64,000 nucleotides of DNA from Acidobacteriaceae bacterium (GTDB taxonomy: Bacteria > Acidobacteriota > Terriglobia > Terriglobales > Acidobacteriaceae), in assembly GCA_028283625.1 (NCBI GenBank), contig JAPWKG010000026.1, positions 186,001-250,000 on the forward strand, in the 5' to 3' direction. Of this stretch, positions 36,014-48,927 are shown one piece after another. Numbering within the stretch: the first letter of the stretch is position 1; the number at the start of each line of letters is the position of its first letter. The translations under genes were made by a program, and so were the position numbers. The notes beneath the pieces were generated by a model, which saw nothing but the letters and a program-made list of their open reading frames with translations, made no database searches and had not been told where the DNA came from.

Positions 36014-36778
36014 ATGAAAATTCTACTCTCGGACGATGTCGCGGGCAGGATCGAATCCAAGCTTGCCAAGTTTTCGCGTAGCTGGGCGAAGCTGGGTCTC
36101 GATCCCCTGCGGCAGGCGGTTTGCTTCAAGGTTCTTGTTCTGTGCGAGATGCTTGGCGGCAGGACGTTGGCCGCCGATGCCGTCGATCTGGCCGACAACA
36201 CGCTCGACAATTACCGCCATGGCAAGAAGGACCCGACCTTCGCCAAGCTGGAACTGATGGCCGACAAGGCTGGGATTGCCGCGCGTTATCTGGGCGGGGA
36301 GTGGTTCTTCGAGAAGGACGCCATACGGATCGAGCTTTCCGGGCGTGGTGGTGTTTCGCGTTTTACCGCGCCGCCCGGTCTGATGGACAATCCGACCCAA
36401 CCCTATCTGCACGGCTATGACGAGATCGTGCCGTCATTCGCGGCGGCCGACGTGATCGAGCAATATTGGGCAAGGCTCGGGCTTGATCCGGCCTCGCTTT
36501 CGACAGTGCTGGCGGAAGGCGACAGCATGATGCCGACCATTGCCGATCAGTCGCCGGTCTTCCTCGATACCGGCGATCGCGGTCTCGTCGATGGCGCGAT
36601 TTATGCCATCAAGGTCGATGGGCGGCTGATCATTCGCCGTGTCCAGCGGCTGATCGGCGGCGGGCTGCAATTGCTGGCCGACAATGCAAGCGCCTATCCG
36701 CCCCAGGAAATCGGCGAAAAAACGCTCGCCGATCTCGATATTCTCGGCCGCGTGCGCAGCGCCGCCGTCACCTGCTGA
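36014..36778 (+). CDS. LexA/S24-like transcriptional regulator
   Basis: N-terminal HTH-like (TLAADAVDLADNTLDNYRHGKKDPTFAKLELMADKAGI) and S24 region LAEGDSMMPTIADQSPVFLDTGDRGLVDGAIYAIKVDGRLIIRRVQRL. Confidence 0.8.
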   Translation: MKILLSDDVAGRIESKLAKFSRSWAKLGLDPLRQAVCFKVLVLCEMLGGRTLAADAVDLADNTLDNYRHGKKDPTFAKLELMADKAGIAARYLGGEWFFEKDAIRIELSGRGGVSRFTAPPGLMDNPTQPYLHGYDEIVPSFAAADVIEQYWARLGLDPASLSTVLAEGDSMMPTIADQSPVFLDTGDRGLVDGAIYAIKVDGRLIIRRVQRLIGGGLQLLADNASAYPPQEIGEKTLADLDILGRVRSAAVTC

Positions 36779-36788
36779 TATTGCGAAC

Positions 36789-37403
36789 CTAGATCGCCAC
36801 GCCGTGGGCGATCAGATCCTTGCGCAGGGTTTCGGCATCGGTGAACTGCACGGCTTTCCAGCCGGCCGCGCGTGCGCCTTCCACATTCACCATCGTATCG
36901 TCGATGAAGATCGACTTTTCCGGCGCAAGGCCGAAATCCTTCGCATGCCGCTCGTAGATCGCCACGTCCGGCTTGATCAGCCCGATCTCGCCCGACACGG
37001 TTACGCCGCGCGTCGCATTGAGGAACGGAAAAATCCCGCGCGCCTCGACAAATGTATCGGCGGCGAAATTGGTCAGCATCGTCACGTCATGGCCCTTGTC
37101 GATCAGTTCGAGCATCAGGGCCACGGAGCCGTCATAGGCATGCGGCACCATCTCGTGCCAATGCTTGCGGAAGGCGCGGATATGCTCTTCGCGATCGGGA
37201 TGCTGCGCGATCAGCAGCGCCTCGGCCTCTTCCCAGGTGCGGCCGCGATCCTGCTCGATGTTCCAGTCATGGGTGCAGATGTTCTGGAAGAACCATTTGC
37301 GCTCGTCGGCGTCGGGAATGATGCGGGAAAAGGGAAGGTTCGGGTCGTAATGGATGAGAACCTTGCCGATGTCGAAGACGATATGGTCGATCTGGCCTGC
37401 CAT
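36789..37403 (-). CDS. HAD family phosphatase
   Basis: HIVFDIGKVLIHYDPNLPFSRIIPD ... GLAPEKSIFIDDTMVNVEGARAAGWKAVQF. Confidence 0.9.
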   Translation of the reverse strand: MAGQIDHIVFDIGKVLIHYDPNLPFSRIIPDADERKWFFQNICTHDWNIEQDRGRTWEEAEALLIAQHPDREEHIRAFRKHWHEMVPHAYDGSVALMLELIDKGHDVTMLTNFAADTFVEARGIFPFLNATRGVTVSGEIGLIKPDVAIYERHAKDFGLAPEKSIFIDDTMVNVEGARAAGWKAVQFTDAETLRKDLIAHGVAI

Positions 37404-37416
37404 GATGGTTCCTGAA

Positions 37417-38520
37417 TCAGCGTTTCACAAAGGCGGTTGGAATAGCCTGACTGATTACCTTTTTCATGACAGTCGGCAAAGCCTGTTCGTCGAGTTCCTC
37501 GACCGCCACCCACCAGCCCGCTGGCGCGTCCGCGGTCGCGATGCGGCTGCGATAGACCGAAAGCCTCAGCTCGAAATGGGTGAACACATGGGTGATGACC
37601 CCGCAAGGCTGCCAGTCGGCATCGAAGGGCGCGTGTTCCGAACCCGTTCCGCCGTCGATCCGCGCGGTCCAGGCGGTCGTCGGCACTTCCGTCATGCCGC
37701 CAAGCAGACCGGTCTCGACCCGTCGCCGCAAAAGGATGGTGCCTTCGTCGGTGACGGCGACGAAAGCCGCCCCGACACGCACCGGCTTATCCTTTTTCTT
37801 GGCCTTCACCGGAAAACGCTCAGGGTCGTGCTCGCTGAGCGCCAGACAGTCGTCGCGGAAGGGACAGAGCGCGCAGGCAGGGCGTTTCGGCGTGCAGATG
37901 GTTGCCCCCAGATCCATCATCGCCTGGGCAAAATCGCCCGGCCGGTCCGAAGGCGTCAGTTCGCGCACCTTTTGTTTCATCAGCGGTTTGGAGCCGGGCA
38001 GGGGGGCGTCGATCGCAAACAGGCGCGAGATCACCCGCTCGACATTGCCGTCCATCACGGCCGATTGCCGGTTGAAGGCTATGGCCGCGACAGCCGCCGA
38101 CGTATAGTCGCCAATCCCCGGCAGGGCTCTGAGCCCGTCCTCGGTATTCGGGAAAATGCCGTCATGGTCGTTGGCCACCGCTTCGGCGCATTTTTTGAGG
38201 TTGCGGGCGCGGGCGTAATATCCGAGCCCCGCCCATGCGGCCATCACGTCGTCTGAAGGGGCAGCGGCAAGATCCGTCACCTTCGGCCAGCGGTCGAGAA
38301 ATTTGGCGAAATAGGGTTTGACCGCCTGCACCGTGGTCTGCTGCAGCATCACTTCCGACAGCCAGATATGGTAGGGATCGGCCCGTTTCCCGGCTTTGGC
38401 CGCAGAAGGGCTCACCCGCCAGGGCAGTTCGCGATGGTGCCGGTCATACCAGGAAAGCAGCCTTGTCGCGTGGGCGCGGTGGAGGTGGGGGAGAGCGTAT
38501 CGAGCATCGTTTGCCGTCAT
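37417..38520 (-). CDS. mutY: A/G-specific adenine glycosylase
   Basis: LLSWYDRHHRELPWRVSP...YHIWLSEVMLQQTTVQAVKPYFAKFLDRWP...LPGIGDYTSAAVAAIAF; Cys cluster CTPKRPACALCPFRDDC. Confidence 0.95.
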   Translation of the reverse strand: MTANDARYALPHLHRAHATRLLSWYDRHHRELPWRVSPSAAKAGKRADPYHIWLSEVMLQQTTVQAVKPYFAKFLDRWPKVTDLAAAPSDDVMAAWAGLGYYARARNLKKCAEAVANDHDGIFPNTEDGLRALPGIGDYTSAAVAAIAFNRQSAVMDGNVERVISRLFAIDAPLPGSKPLMKQKVRELTPSDRPGDFAQAMMDLGATICTPKRPACALCPFRDDCLALSEHDPERFPVKAKKKDKPVRVGAAFVAVTDEGTILLRRRVETGLLGGMTEVPTTAWTARIDGGTGSEHAPFDADWQPCGVITHVFTHFELRLSVYRSRIATADAPAGWWVAVEELDEQALPTVMKKVISQAIPTAFVKR

Positions 38521-38546
38521 GGGGGATCTTGCCCTATACTTGTAGA

Positions 38547-39119
38547 ATGAATGCGCCGGCATCAAGGACGGCCAAGTCGCAACAGACCGGTTATCCAGTC
38601 ATGATTAAGCCCGCCAAGAGAACGCCCTTCCAGCGCAAGGGCGCAAATCAGATCGCCGAGATCGCCAACGGCCTCATCGATCCGGTGCTGGCCAAGCGCG
38701 CCGGCATTTCCACCGCACTGCTCGGCTCCTGGGACGAGATCGCCGGCGAGGAATTTGCCGATTGCACCCGGCCGGAAAAGATCGTCTGGGCCCGCAATGA
38801 CGGTTACCGCGACGACGGTTATACGCCCGGTACCCTGACGATCGCCTGCGAAGGCGCCCGCGCGCTTTTCCTCACCCACGCGCAGGGAGAGCTGATCGGC
38901 CGCATCAACGCCTTTTTCGGCTTTCCGGCCGTGCGCCAGATCCGCATCGTCCAGAAACCGGTCTCGCCGCAGGTCAAGCATTCGAAGACCCCACGGCCGC
39001 TGAAGGGCGAACCGGCGCAAAAACTGCACGACATGATGGAAGGCATCGAAAGCGAGGCGCTGCGCAAGGCGGTTGAGCGGCTGGGGACTGCGGTTCTGCA
39101 GCAGAAACGGGGACGGTAG
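38547..39119 (+). CDS. DUF721 domain-containing protein (DciA-like)
   Basis: QIAEIANGLIDPVLAKRAGISTALLGSWDEIAGEEFADCTRPEKI...GTLTIACEGARALFLTHAQGELIGRINAFFG. Confidence 0.85.
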   Translation: MNAPASRTAKSQQTGYPVMIKPAKRTPFQRKGANQIAEIANGLIDPVLAKRAGISTALLGSWDEIAGEEFADCTRPEKIVWARNDGYRDDGYTPGTLTIACEGARALFLTHAQGELIGRINAFFGFPAVRQIRIVQKPVSPQVKHSKTPRPLKGEPAQKLHDMMEGIESEALRKAVERLGTAVLQQKRGR

Positions 39120-39134
39120 GCTCCCGCTGCGAAC

Positions 39135-39313
39135 CCCCTCACCAACAAAATCTAGCACTTAGCCTTTGGCTAAGATGCTGATTTTGTAACCTCTCCCACC
39201 AAGGGAGAGGTAGGGCGTCGAGAGTGCGGCACTGTATCTCTCCCCCTTGTGGGAGAGAAAGCGATTTCAACATCTTAGCCAAAGGCTAAGTGTTAGAAAT
39301 CGCAAGTGAGGGG
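39135..39313. repeat. Intergenic mosaic palindromic element (RIME-like/MITE-like)
   Basis: Outer cccctcac/gtgagggg; 22-bp perfect inverted repeat cacttagcctttggctaagatg (39156-39177) / catcttagccaaaggctaagtg (39271-39292); inner cctctcccaccaagggagagg and ctctcccccttgtgggagag stems. Confidence 0.85.
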
Positions 39314-39454
39314 ATTTTCTCCGGTATCGAATGCCCCAACAACCGCAATTTGTCACAATTCTTTGAAGTAAGTTACGTATCGGCAACTTGCCGGGGAGGA
39401 AGCGCCGGGATACGGAGTTTCCGACCTAAAAGATTCCTTGAACACGGGTGTTCC

Positions 39455-40156
39455 ATGCTTTTCACCGATATGACCACGACCCGGCGCGCCCTTCTTGGCG
39501 GTGTGGCCGTCACTGCCCTCGCTCTGGCGCTGCCGCTCGGCGTGACTGACGCCTTTGCCCAGGAGAAGCCGGAATCCCAGGGCGATGTCGATATGGCTGC
39601 CGTCCTGAAGCCGGGTCCTCTGCCGGAAATGTCGCTCGGCAAGGCTGATGCGCCGATCAAGATCGTCGAATACATGTCGATGACCTGCCCGCATTGCGCC
39701 AATTTCCACAACGTCACCTTCGATGCGATCAAGACCAAATATGTCGATAGCGGCAAGGTCCAGTTCACCATCCGCGAATTCCCCTTCGATCCGGTTGCCA
39801 CCGCCGCCTTCATGCTGGCACGCAGCAATCCGCAGAAGCCGGAAGAGCTTGCCACGCCGGAACAGTATTTCGCCATGGTCTCCATGCTGTTCAAGCAGCA
39901 GCGCGCCTGGGCGGCCCCGGCCGACAAGGATGTCCGCAACGCCCTGATGCAGACCGTCAAGATCGCCGGTTACACACAGCAGAGTTTCGAGACCTGCTTG
40001 ACGAACCAGAAGCTTCTCGATGAAATCAACAATGTGGTAAAGCGGGCGGCGGATGAATTCGGCGTCAACTCCACGCCTACCTTCCTGATCAACGGGAAGA
40101 AGTATTCTGGAGACATGTCGGTTGATACCATGTCGGCGCTTCTCGACAGCATCTGA
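39455..40156 (+). CDS. DsbA family thioredoxin-fold protein, exported
   Basis: TTTRRALLGGVAVTALALALPLGVTDAFA signal; APIKIVEYMSMTCPHCANFHNVTFDAIKTKYVDSGKVQFTIREFPFDPVATAAF; NSTPTFLINGKKYSG. Confidence 0.9.
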   Translation: MLFTDMTTTRRALLGGVAVTALALALPLGVTDAFAQEKPESQGDVDMAAVLKPGPLPEMSLGKADAPIKIVEYMSMTCPHCANFHNVTFDAIKTKYVDSGKVQFTIREFPFDPVATAAFMLARSNPQKPEELATPEQYFAMVSMLFKQQRAWAAPADKDVRNALMQTVKIAGYTQQSFETCLTNQKLLDEINNVVKRAADEFGVNSTPTFLINGKKYSGDMSVDTMSALLDSI

Positions 40157-40193
40157 TAACATCCTCTCTGTCGAGTGGGTGAGGGGCGTGGCA

Positions 40194-43100
40194 TGAAATT
40201 CAACAAGCTGCGCCTCGTCGGGTTCAAGTCCTTCGTCGAGCCGACGGAATTCATCATCGAGCGCGGCCTGACCGGTGTGGTCGGGCCGAATGGCTGCGGC
40301 AAGTCCAATCTTGTCGAAGCGCTTCGCTGGGTGATGGGCGAAAACTCCTACAAGAACATGCGCGCGTCCGGCATGGACGACGTCATCTTTTCCGGTTCCG
40401 GCAACCGCCCGGCGCGCAACACCGCCGAAGTCGGGCTTTATCTCGATAATTTCGATCATACCGCCCCCGCCGTCTTCAACGATGCCGACGAGATCCAGGT
40501 CACCCGCCGCATCGAGCGCGAGAACGGCTCCGTCTACCGCATCAATGGCAAGGAAAGCCGCGCCAAGGACGTGCAGCTTCTGTTTGCCGATGCCTCCACC
40601 GGCGCCCGCTCGCCCTCCATGGTGGGGCAGGGCCGCATCGGTGAGTTGATCAATGCCAAGCCGCAGGCCCGTCGGCAGCTGCTCGAAGAGGCGGCCGGCA
40701 TTTCTGGCCTGCATTCGCGCCGCCACGAGGCCGAGCTTCGCCTGCGCGCCGCCGAAACCAATCTCGAACGGCTGGAAGACGTCGTCGTTCAGCTGGAAAG
40801 CCAGATCGAGAGCCTGAAACGCCAGGCCCGCCAGGCCAACCGCTTCAAGGCGCTGTCGGCCGATATCCGCGCCCGCGACGCGATGCTTTTGCATATCCGC
40901 TGGGTCGAGGCCGAACAGGCAGAGCTTGAGGCACAGACCGCGCTCAACCAGATCACCAACGTGGTTGCCGAAAAAGCGCAGGCGCAGATGGAAGCCGCCA
41001 AGAACCAGGCGATTTCCAGCCTGAAATTGCCGGAACTGCGCGAGGACGAAGCCAAGGCCGGTGCCGCCCTGCAACGCCTGCAGATCGCCCGCAGCCAGCT
41101 TGAAGAAGAAGCCGGTCGCCTGCTGAAACGCCGCGACGAGCTGACCCGCCGGCTTGCCCAGCTGGCCGAAGACATTCGCCGCGAGGAACAGCTCGCCGCC
41201 GACAATACGAGTTTTCTCGCCAAGCTGGACGAGGAAGAGGCCGAACTCAACGACATGCTGGCCGATAGCGGTGCCGAAAGCGCCGATCTGCACGAGGCTT
41301 TCGAGGCGGCCGGCGCGACGCTTGCTGAGAGCGAGCAATTGCTGGCGGCCATTACCGGCGAACGCGCCGAGGCTGCTGCCGGCCGCAACCAGCTGGAACG
41401 CCTGATCCGCGACCTTGCAGAGCGCCGCCAGCGCCTCGACCGCCAGCGGCAGGACGCGGCAGCCGAACTCGATGCCGTCACCGGCCGGCTCGCAACGCTG
41501 GACGATCCGGCCGAAAAGGCCGAACTGGTCGAAGCCGCCGAGATCGGCCTCGAAGATGCGACCGCCGCCGCCGAAGATGCCGAATCTGCCCTTGCCGCCA
41601 CCCGCGCCGGGGAACTTGCCGCCCGCCGTCCGCTGGAAGATGCAAGGACGGCGCTGAACGGCTTGCAGACCGAGGCCCGCACCATCTCGAAAATGCTGGC
41701 CGCCGGCGCCACCTCCGGCGATTTCGTGCCGGTGGCAGAAATGGTCCATGTCGAACGCGGTTACGAGGCAGCCCTTGGTGCAGCCCTCGGTGACGATCTG
41801 GAAAGCCCGGTCGATGCCGCAGCTCCCACTTATTGGGCGATGAACGGTGATCCTTCGGCTGACCCCCGCCTGCCGGATGGTGTTGAGCCGCTGTCTTCCC
41901 GCGTCACCGCCCCGCCGGAACTTGCCCGCCGTCTCGCCCAGATCGGCATCGTCTCGGTGATAAGGCCGCGGCCCTGATGGCGTCGCTCAAGCCCGGCCAG
42001 CGGCTGGTGACCAAACAAGGCGCCGTTTATCGTTGGGATGGCCATGTCACCGGCTCCGAAGCGCCGGGTGCCGCAGCGCTCAGGCTTTCCCAGAAGAACC
42101 GCCTCTCCGAACTCGAAGCCGAGATCGACGAGGCCCGTGATGTGCTTTCCGAATGCGAAAGCCTGCTGGCCGATGCGCTCGCCGAAATCGCCTCCAGCGA
42201 GCGCACGCTCTCCGATGCCCGCGACCGGGTGAGGTTAGCCACCCGCCAGGTTAGCGATGCCCGCGAGGCGCTGGCCGCGGCCGAACGCGCATCCGGCGAT
42301 CTGATGCGCCGCCGCGATGTCGTGTCCGAAGCGCTGAGCCAGGTCGATGGGCAGATCGAGGACATCGAGGTCCAGGGCGAAAACGCCCGGATCGAACTCG
42401 AAAACGCCCCCGATATTTCCGATCTCGATACCCGTCTGCTGAACCAGCAGGCGACGGTCGCGACCGATCGCGGCCGTCTGGCCGAAGCCCGCGCCAGCTA
42501 TGAGGGCCTGAGCCGCGAGCTGGAAGCCCGCAAGCGCCGCATCGCCGCCATTGCCCAGGAGCGGTCTTCCTGGAAGGCCCGCGCCGACAGCGCCGCCCGG
42601 CATATCGAAAGCCTGCGCGAACGCGAGGAAGAGGCGCGCGACGAGATCGTCGAGCTGGAGGCCGCCCCCGAAGAGGTGGACGATCGCCGCCGCAACCTGC
42701 TCTCCGAATTGCAGAAGGCGGAGGAAGCCCGCCGCAATGCCGCCGACCAGCTGGCAATTGCCGAAACCCGCCAGCGCGAGGCCGACCAGAAGGCGGCGAC
42801 CGCGCTGTCCGAACTCGCCGACGTGCGCGAAAAGCGCGGCCGTGCCGAGGAGCGTCTCGTTTCCGCTGCCGAAAAACGCCACGAAAGCGAACAGCGCATC
42901 CGCGAGGCATTGAATGTCTCCCCGCCGGAAGTGCTGCGCCTCACCGGCCTTCAGCCCGGCCAGCCGCTGCCGGATATCCGCACCATCGAGCGTGACGTCG
43001 ATCGCCTGAAGATGGAGCGCGAGCGCCTGGGCGCCGTCAATCTGCGCGCCGATGAGGAGCAGAAGGAGCTTTCCGACAAGCTCAATACCCTGACCCGCGA

Positions 43101-43653
43101 GCGCGACGATGTGGTCGATGCGATCCGCAAGCTGCGTGGCGCCATCCAGAGCCTCAACAAGGAAGGCCGCGAACGCCTGATCGCCGCTTTCGATGTCGTC
43201 AACGCCCAGTTCCAGCGGCTGTTCACCCACCTCTTCGGTGGCGGCACGGCCGAACTGCAGCTGATCGAATCGGAAGATCCGCTCGAAGCTGGGCTCGAAA
43301 TCCTCGCCCGTCCGCCGGGGAAGAAACCGCAGACCATGACGCTTCTGTCCGGCGGCGAGCAGGCGCTGACCGCCATGGCGCTGATCTTCGCCGTCTTCCT
43401 CACCAATCCGGCGCCGATCTGCGTGCTGGACGAAGTGGATGCACCGCTCGACGACCACAATGTCGAGCGCTATTGCAACCTGATGGACGAGATGGCCGCC
43501 TCCACCGAGACGCGCTTCATCATCATCACCCACAATCCCATCACCATGGCCCGGATGAACCGTCTTTTCGGCGTCACCATGGCCGAACAGGGTGTCTCCC
43601 AGCTGGTCTCCGTCGATCTGCAGACGGCCGAGCTGCTGCGCGAAGCGGTCTGA
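40194..43653 (+). pseudogene. smc: Chromosome segregation protein SMC, one-base frameshift at about 41958
   Basis: MKFNKLRLVGFKSFVEPTEFIIERGLTGVVGPNGCGKSNLVEALRWVMGE; second frame carries hinge remainder [31 protein letters not shown] and [41 protein letters not shown]. Confidence 0.93.
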
Positions 43654-43924
43654 TCGAAAGATCGGATTCGTAGAGCGGGAAACGCGGCATCTCGGTAAAA
43701 TGCGCTCCTCGGCTCAGGCGTCCGCTCGGACCGCAAAACTTTTCGCATCCCGATTGATAGTCATCATATCTACGTTGTTTCACCCATATAGGGGATGCGC
43801 GGCATGTGGTATATGGCTACATGAAATGATGAATTCGCGGGGGCTGGGGGGCGCCTTTCAGGTGCAAAAGCCGATCTGTCGAATATCTACCCCCCGCACA
43901 GGTTTCCTGTCCTGTGCGGAAAGG

Positions 43925-43957
43925 CTTTGCGGGGCCGAGTGATCCGGCCCCGCAAAG
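43925..43957 (+). terminator. Terminator-like hairpin downstream of smc
   Basis: ctttgcggggccg-agtgatc-cggccccgcaaag, 13-bp perfect stem, followed by tctttatat. Confidence 0.75.
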
Positions 43958-44121
43958 TCTTTATATCCCTCCGATTATCTCCCTTCCCACCCACACACCT
44001 CTCCTTTATGCGCCAAATTGCCGGTTGCGGATTGTTGCGCCGCACCATATTGCTGCCGTGTTGATTTCCCAACCTATTGCAAAAGCTCTGGATTCAGAGA
44101 AGATTGGCCACGGAGGAAGGC

Positions 44122-46794
<2,673 letters not shown>

Positions 46795-46881
46795 ATTTCC
46801 CTCCTGCAGCACTGCTCCCGATCGCGAAGCCCGCCGGATATGTTATGCTGGTTTCCTGGCGGCAAACCTTGGGAGGGGACG

Positions 46882-47240
46882 ATGCCACGCCTGGACCATG
46901 TGAATATCCACACCCGTGATGCACCCGCCATGCTCGGTTTCCTGAAAACCATGCTGGGCGCAGAGGAGGGGTTTCGCCCGCCCTTCGACGTTCCGGGCCA
47001 TTGGCTTTACCTCGACGGCCATCCGGCTATCCACCTCAACATCGTCGAGCGCGAGAAAACTTTCCGCCCGGCATGCTCAACCACGTCGCCTTCGCCTTTT
47101 ATGACCGGGCCGAGATACTGGAAAAGGTGAAAGCCACCGGTTTTCGCTACGAAGAAGATATCATCCCGGGAACCGACATAGGCCAGATTTTCGTCTACGG
47201 GCCCGAGGGGATCAGGATCGAACTGCAATACCGGCGGTGA
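46882..47240 (+). pseudogene. VOC/glyoxalase-family protein, frameshift at about 47065
   Basis: MPRLDHVNIHTRDAPAMLGFLKTMLGAEEGFRPPFDVPGHWLYLDGHPAIHLNIVERE in one frame, then PPGMLNHVAFAFYDRAEILEKVKATGFRYEEDIIPGTDIGQIFVYGPEGIRIELQYRR in another. Confidence 0.85.
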
Positions 47241-47244
47241 GCGC

Positions 47245-47520
47245 TCACGGGCGATGCACATAGACCGGCCGCGTCACGATCACCGTCGGCCCCCAGAACA
47301 TCGCATCGTTGCGATCCATCATCGAGCGGCTCTCGGCGCGGCGGTCGAGATCGAGGTCAAGCAGGCAGCGGGCCATCGCATCGGTATTCGGACGGAAGCC
47401 GTAGGAAGCACAGGTTTTCTCGTCCGCCGCTCGCCGTTCCTCCGGCGTCATCGTCTGGCAGGAGGCCAGGAGCGCAAGCAGGACGGAGGAAAGCAGGATA
47501 CGGGAAAAACGCATGGTCAT
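47245..47520 (-). CDS. Small lipoprotein
   Basis: MTMRFSRILLSSVLLALLASCQTMTPEERRAADEKTCASYGF, lipobox LLASC. Confidence 0.7.
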   Translation of the reverse strand: MTMRFSRILLSSVLLALLASCQTMTPEERRAADEKTCASYGFRPNTDAMARCLLDLDLDRRAESRSMMDRNDAMFWGPTVIVTRPVYVHRP

Positions 47521-47694
47521 GCTCCAGAGGATTCGGCGAAGGAAACCATCTTTTAGAATTGAGACCTATCATGTCAAATTCCCTGTCCTTGCTCGAAATA
47601 TTGACGTGTAGCTCGCCATGCGCAGCACCAGCTCACCAGTCTCGCTAAAGTTTGAGATGCGATCTGTTCTACAGCTTAGAAAAGTTGGTGCCCC

Positions 47695-48564
47695 ATGTCG
47701 GAAATGTTGCTGAAGAATTTTTACTACGGAAATGAAATCAATGACCCTGACGCGCTGATGTTCTGGCCTCGCCAGGCGCTGGGTCAAGAGTTGTCCGACG
47801 AGCAACTCAACCGCATTCAAAGCAATGTTACCCAGTTCTTTTCCACGAAGCTCGGCGGAAATTTTGGCGGATCGATTACCGCAGGGGACGCAACTGTGAT
47901 TGCGGCGATCATGGAAATGGTTCGTCCAGTCGAAATGATCGAAATAGGTGTCGCGGCGGGTTTCTCTTCGGCTTTCATCCTAGCCTATGCGGCCGTCTCC
48001 GGACTGGTGAAGGATCGCACCTATCTCCACAGCATCGATCTGAATGTCGAGCTTAAGCCAGGTCAGTTGGTCGGCAACTATGTCCGTGAAAACTACCCGG
48101 CATTGCTTCCCTTTTGGGATTTCAATACGCGGCAGACCAGTGCAACGATGCTGGATAAAACCTTCGACATCAAATTGCATGGTGACGGTCCCGTTGTTGC
48201 GTTTGTCGATGGCGGGCACGAACACCCCTGGCCGCTGATCGACATCATCTACCTCTATCACAAGCTCCCGCGCGGCAGCTGGGTGGTGATGCAGGATGTC
48301 CAGATGATGGAGCGTTGGATTGCCGACATGGTGGTTTTGAATTTCCCGATCCCACCCTCGCAGCGCGGCGTGAACTATGTTGCGAGCCATTGGCCCGGGA
48401 CCAAAAAGCTTGGCTTCAAGATGGCCTATAACAGCGCGGCAATCTGCCTTGATATTCCTGAATGGCAGTTTCGCGGTTTCATAGAGGAATGCTGCAGATA
48501 TCCCTTCGAGACGGATTTCGATCGGCAGGACTTGCTCAAGCGATATTCGAGTGGTGCGAGGTGA
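47695..48564 (+). CDS. Class I SAM-dependent methyltransferase-like protein
   Basis: VRPVEMIEIGVAAGFSSAFILAYAAVSGLVKDRTYLHSIDLN ... VVAFVDGGHEHPWPLIDIIYLYHKLPRGSWVVMQDV. Confidence 0.65.
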   Translation: MSEMLLKNFYYGNEINDPDALMFWPRQALGQELSDEQLNRIQSNVTQFFSTKLGGNFGGSITAGDATVIAAIMEMVRPVEMIEIGVAAGFSSAFILAYAAVSGLVKDRTYLHSIDLNVELKPGQLVGNYVRENYPALLPFWDFNTRQTSATMLDKTFDIKLHGDGPVVAFVDGGHEHPWPLIDIIYLYHKLPRGSWVVMQDVQMMERWIADMVVLNFPIPPSQRGVNYVASHWPGTKKLGFKMAYNSAAICLDIPEWQFRGFIEECCRYPFETDFDRQDLLKRYSSGAR

Positions 48565-48927
48565 CTTAAGTCACGACCATGCGGAGATGCACCACACGAC
48601 CCCGATGAGGACCTAATGGCCGTCGCCATCGGAAGGAGATTCTCCGTCAACTCTCTCCATCCCGGTCATGGTGGTGGAGAGAGGGAAGCGCCGGCGTCTT
48701 CCGGCTCTTTTCGGATCATTTGGCAACCATATCCTTCAGCTTGGAGATGGCATGCGTTCGGGGCAGGGCATCTGCCGGCAAGACGCGCGGATGGACGCCA
48801 AAATCCGTTTTCAAGCCGGACCGGCATAAAGACCACCCGCATCATCCACGGCGCTTTGAGATTCCATTTCTTCGCCACCTGCCTTACACAGTCATGACCG
48901 CTATCGCCCGGAGCTTGCGCCGCCTTC

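Noticed and set aside
39353-41749. 798-aa minus-strand ORF antisense to dsbA-like/smc
   Set aside because: Composition mirrors the reverse complement of GC-rich coding sequence; the plus strand encodes clear DsbA and SMC.
43660-44120. Possible ncRNA between smc and ppdK
   Set aside because: Only a terminator hairpin is supportable; no recognisable RNA family seen by eye.
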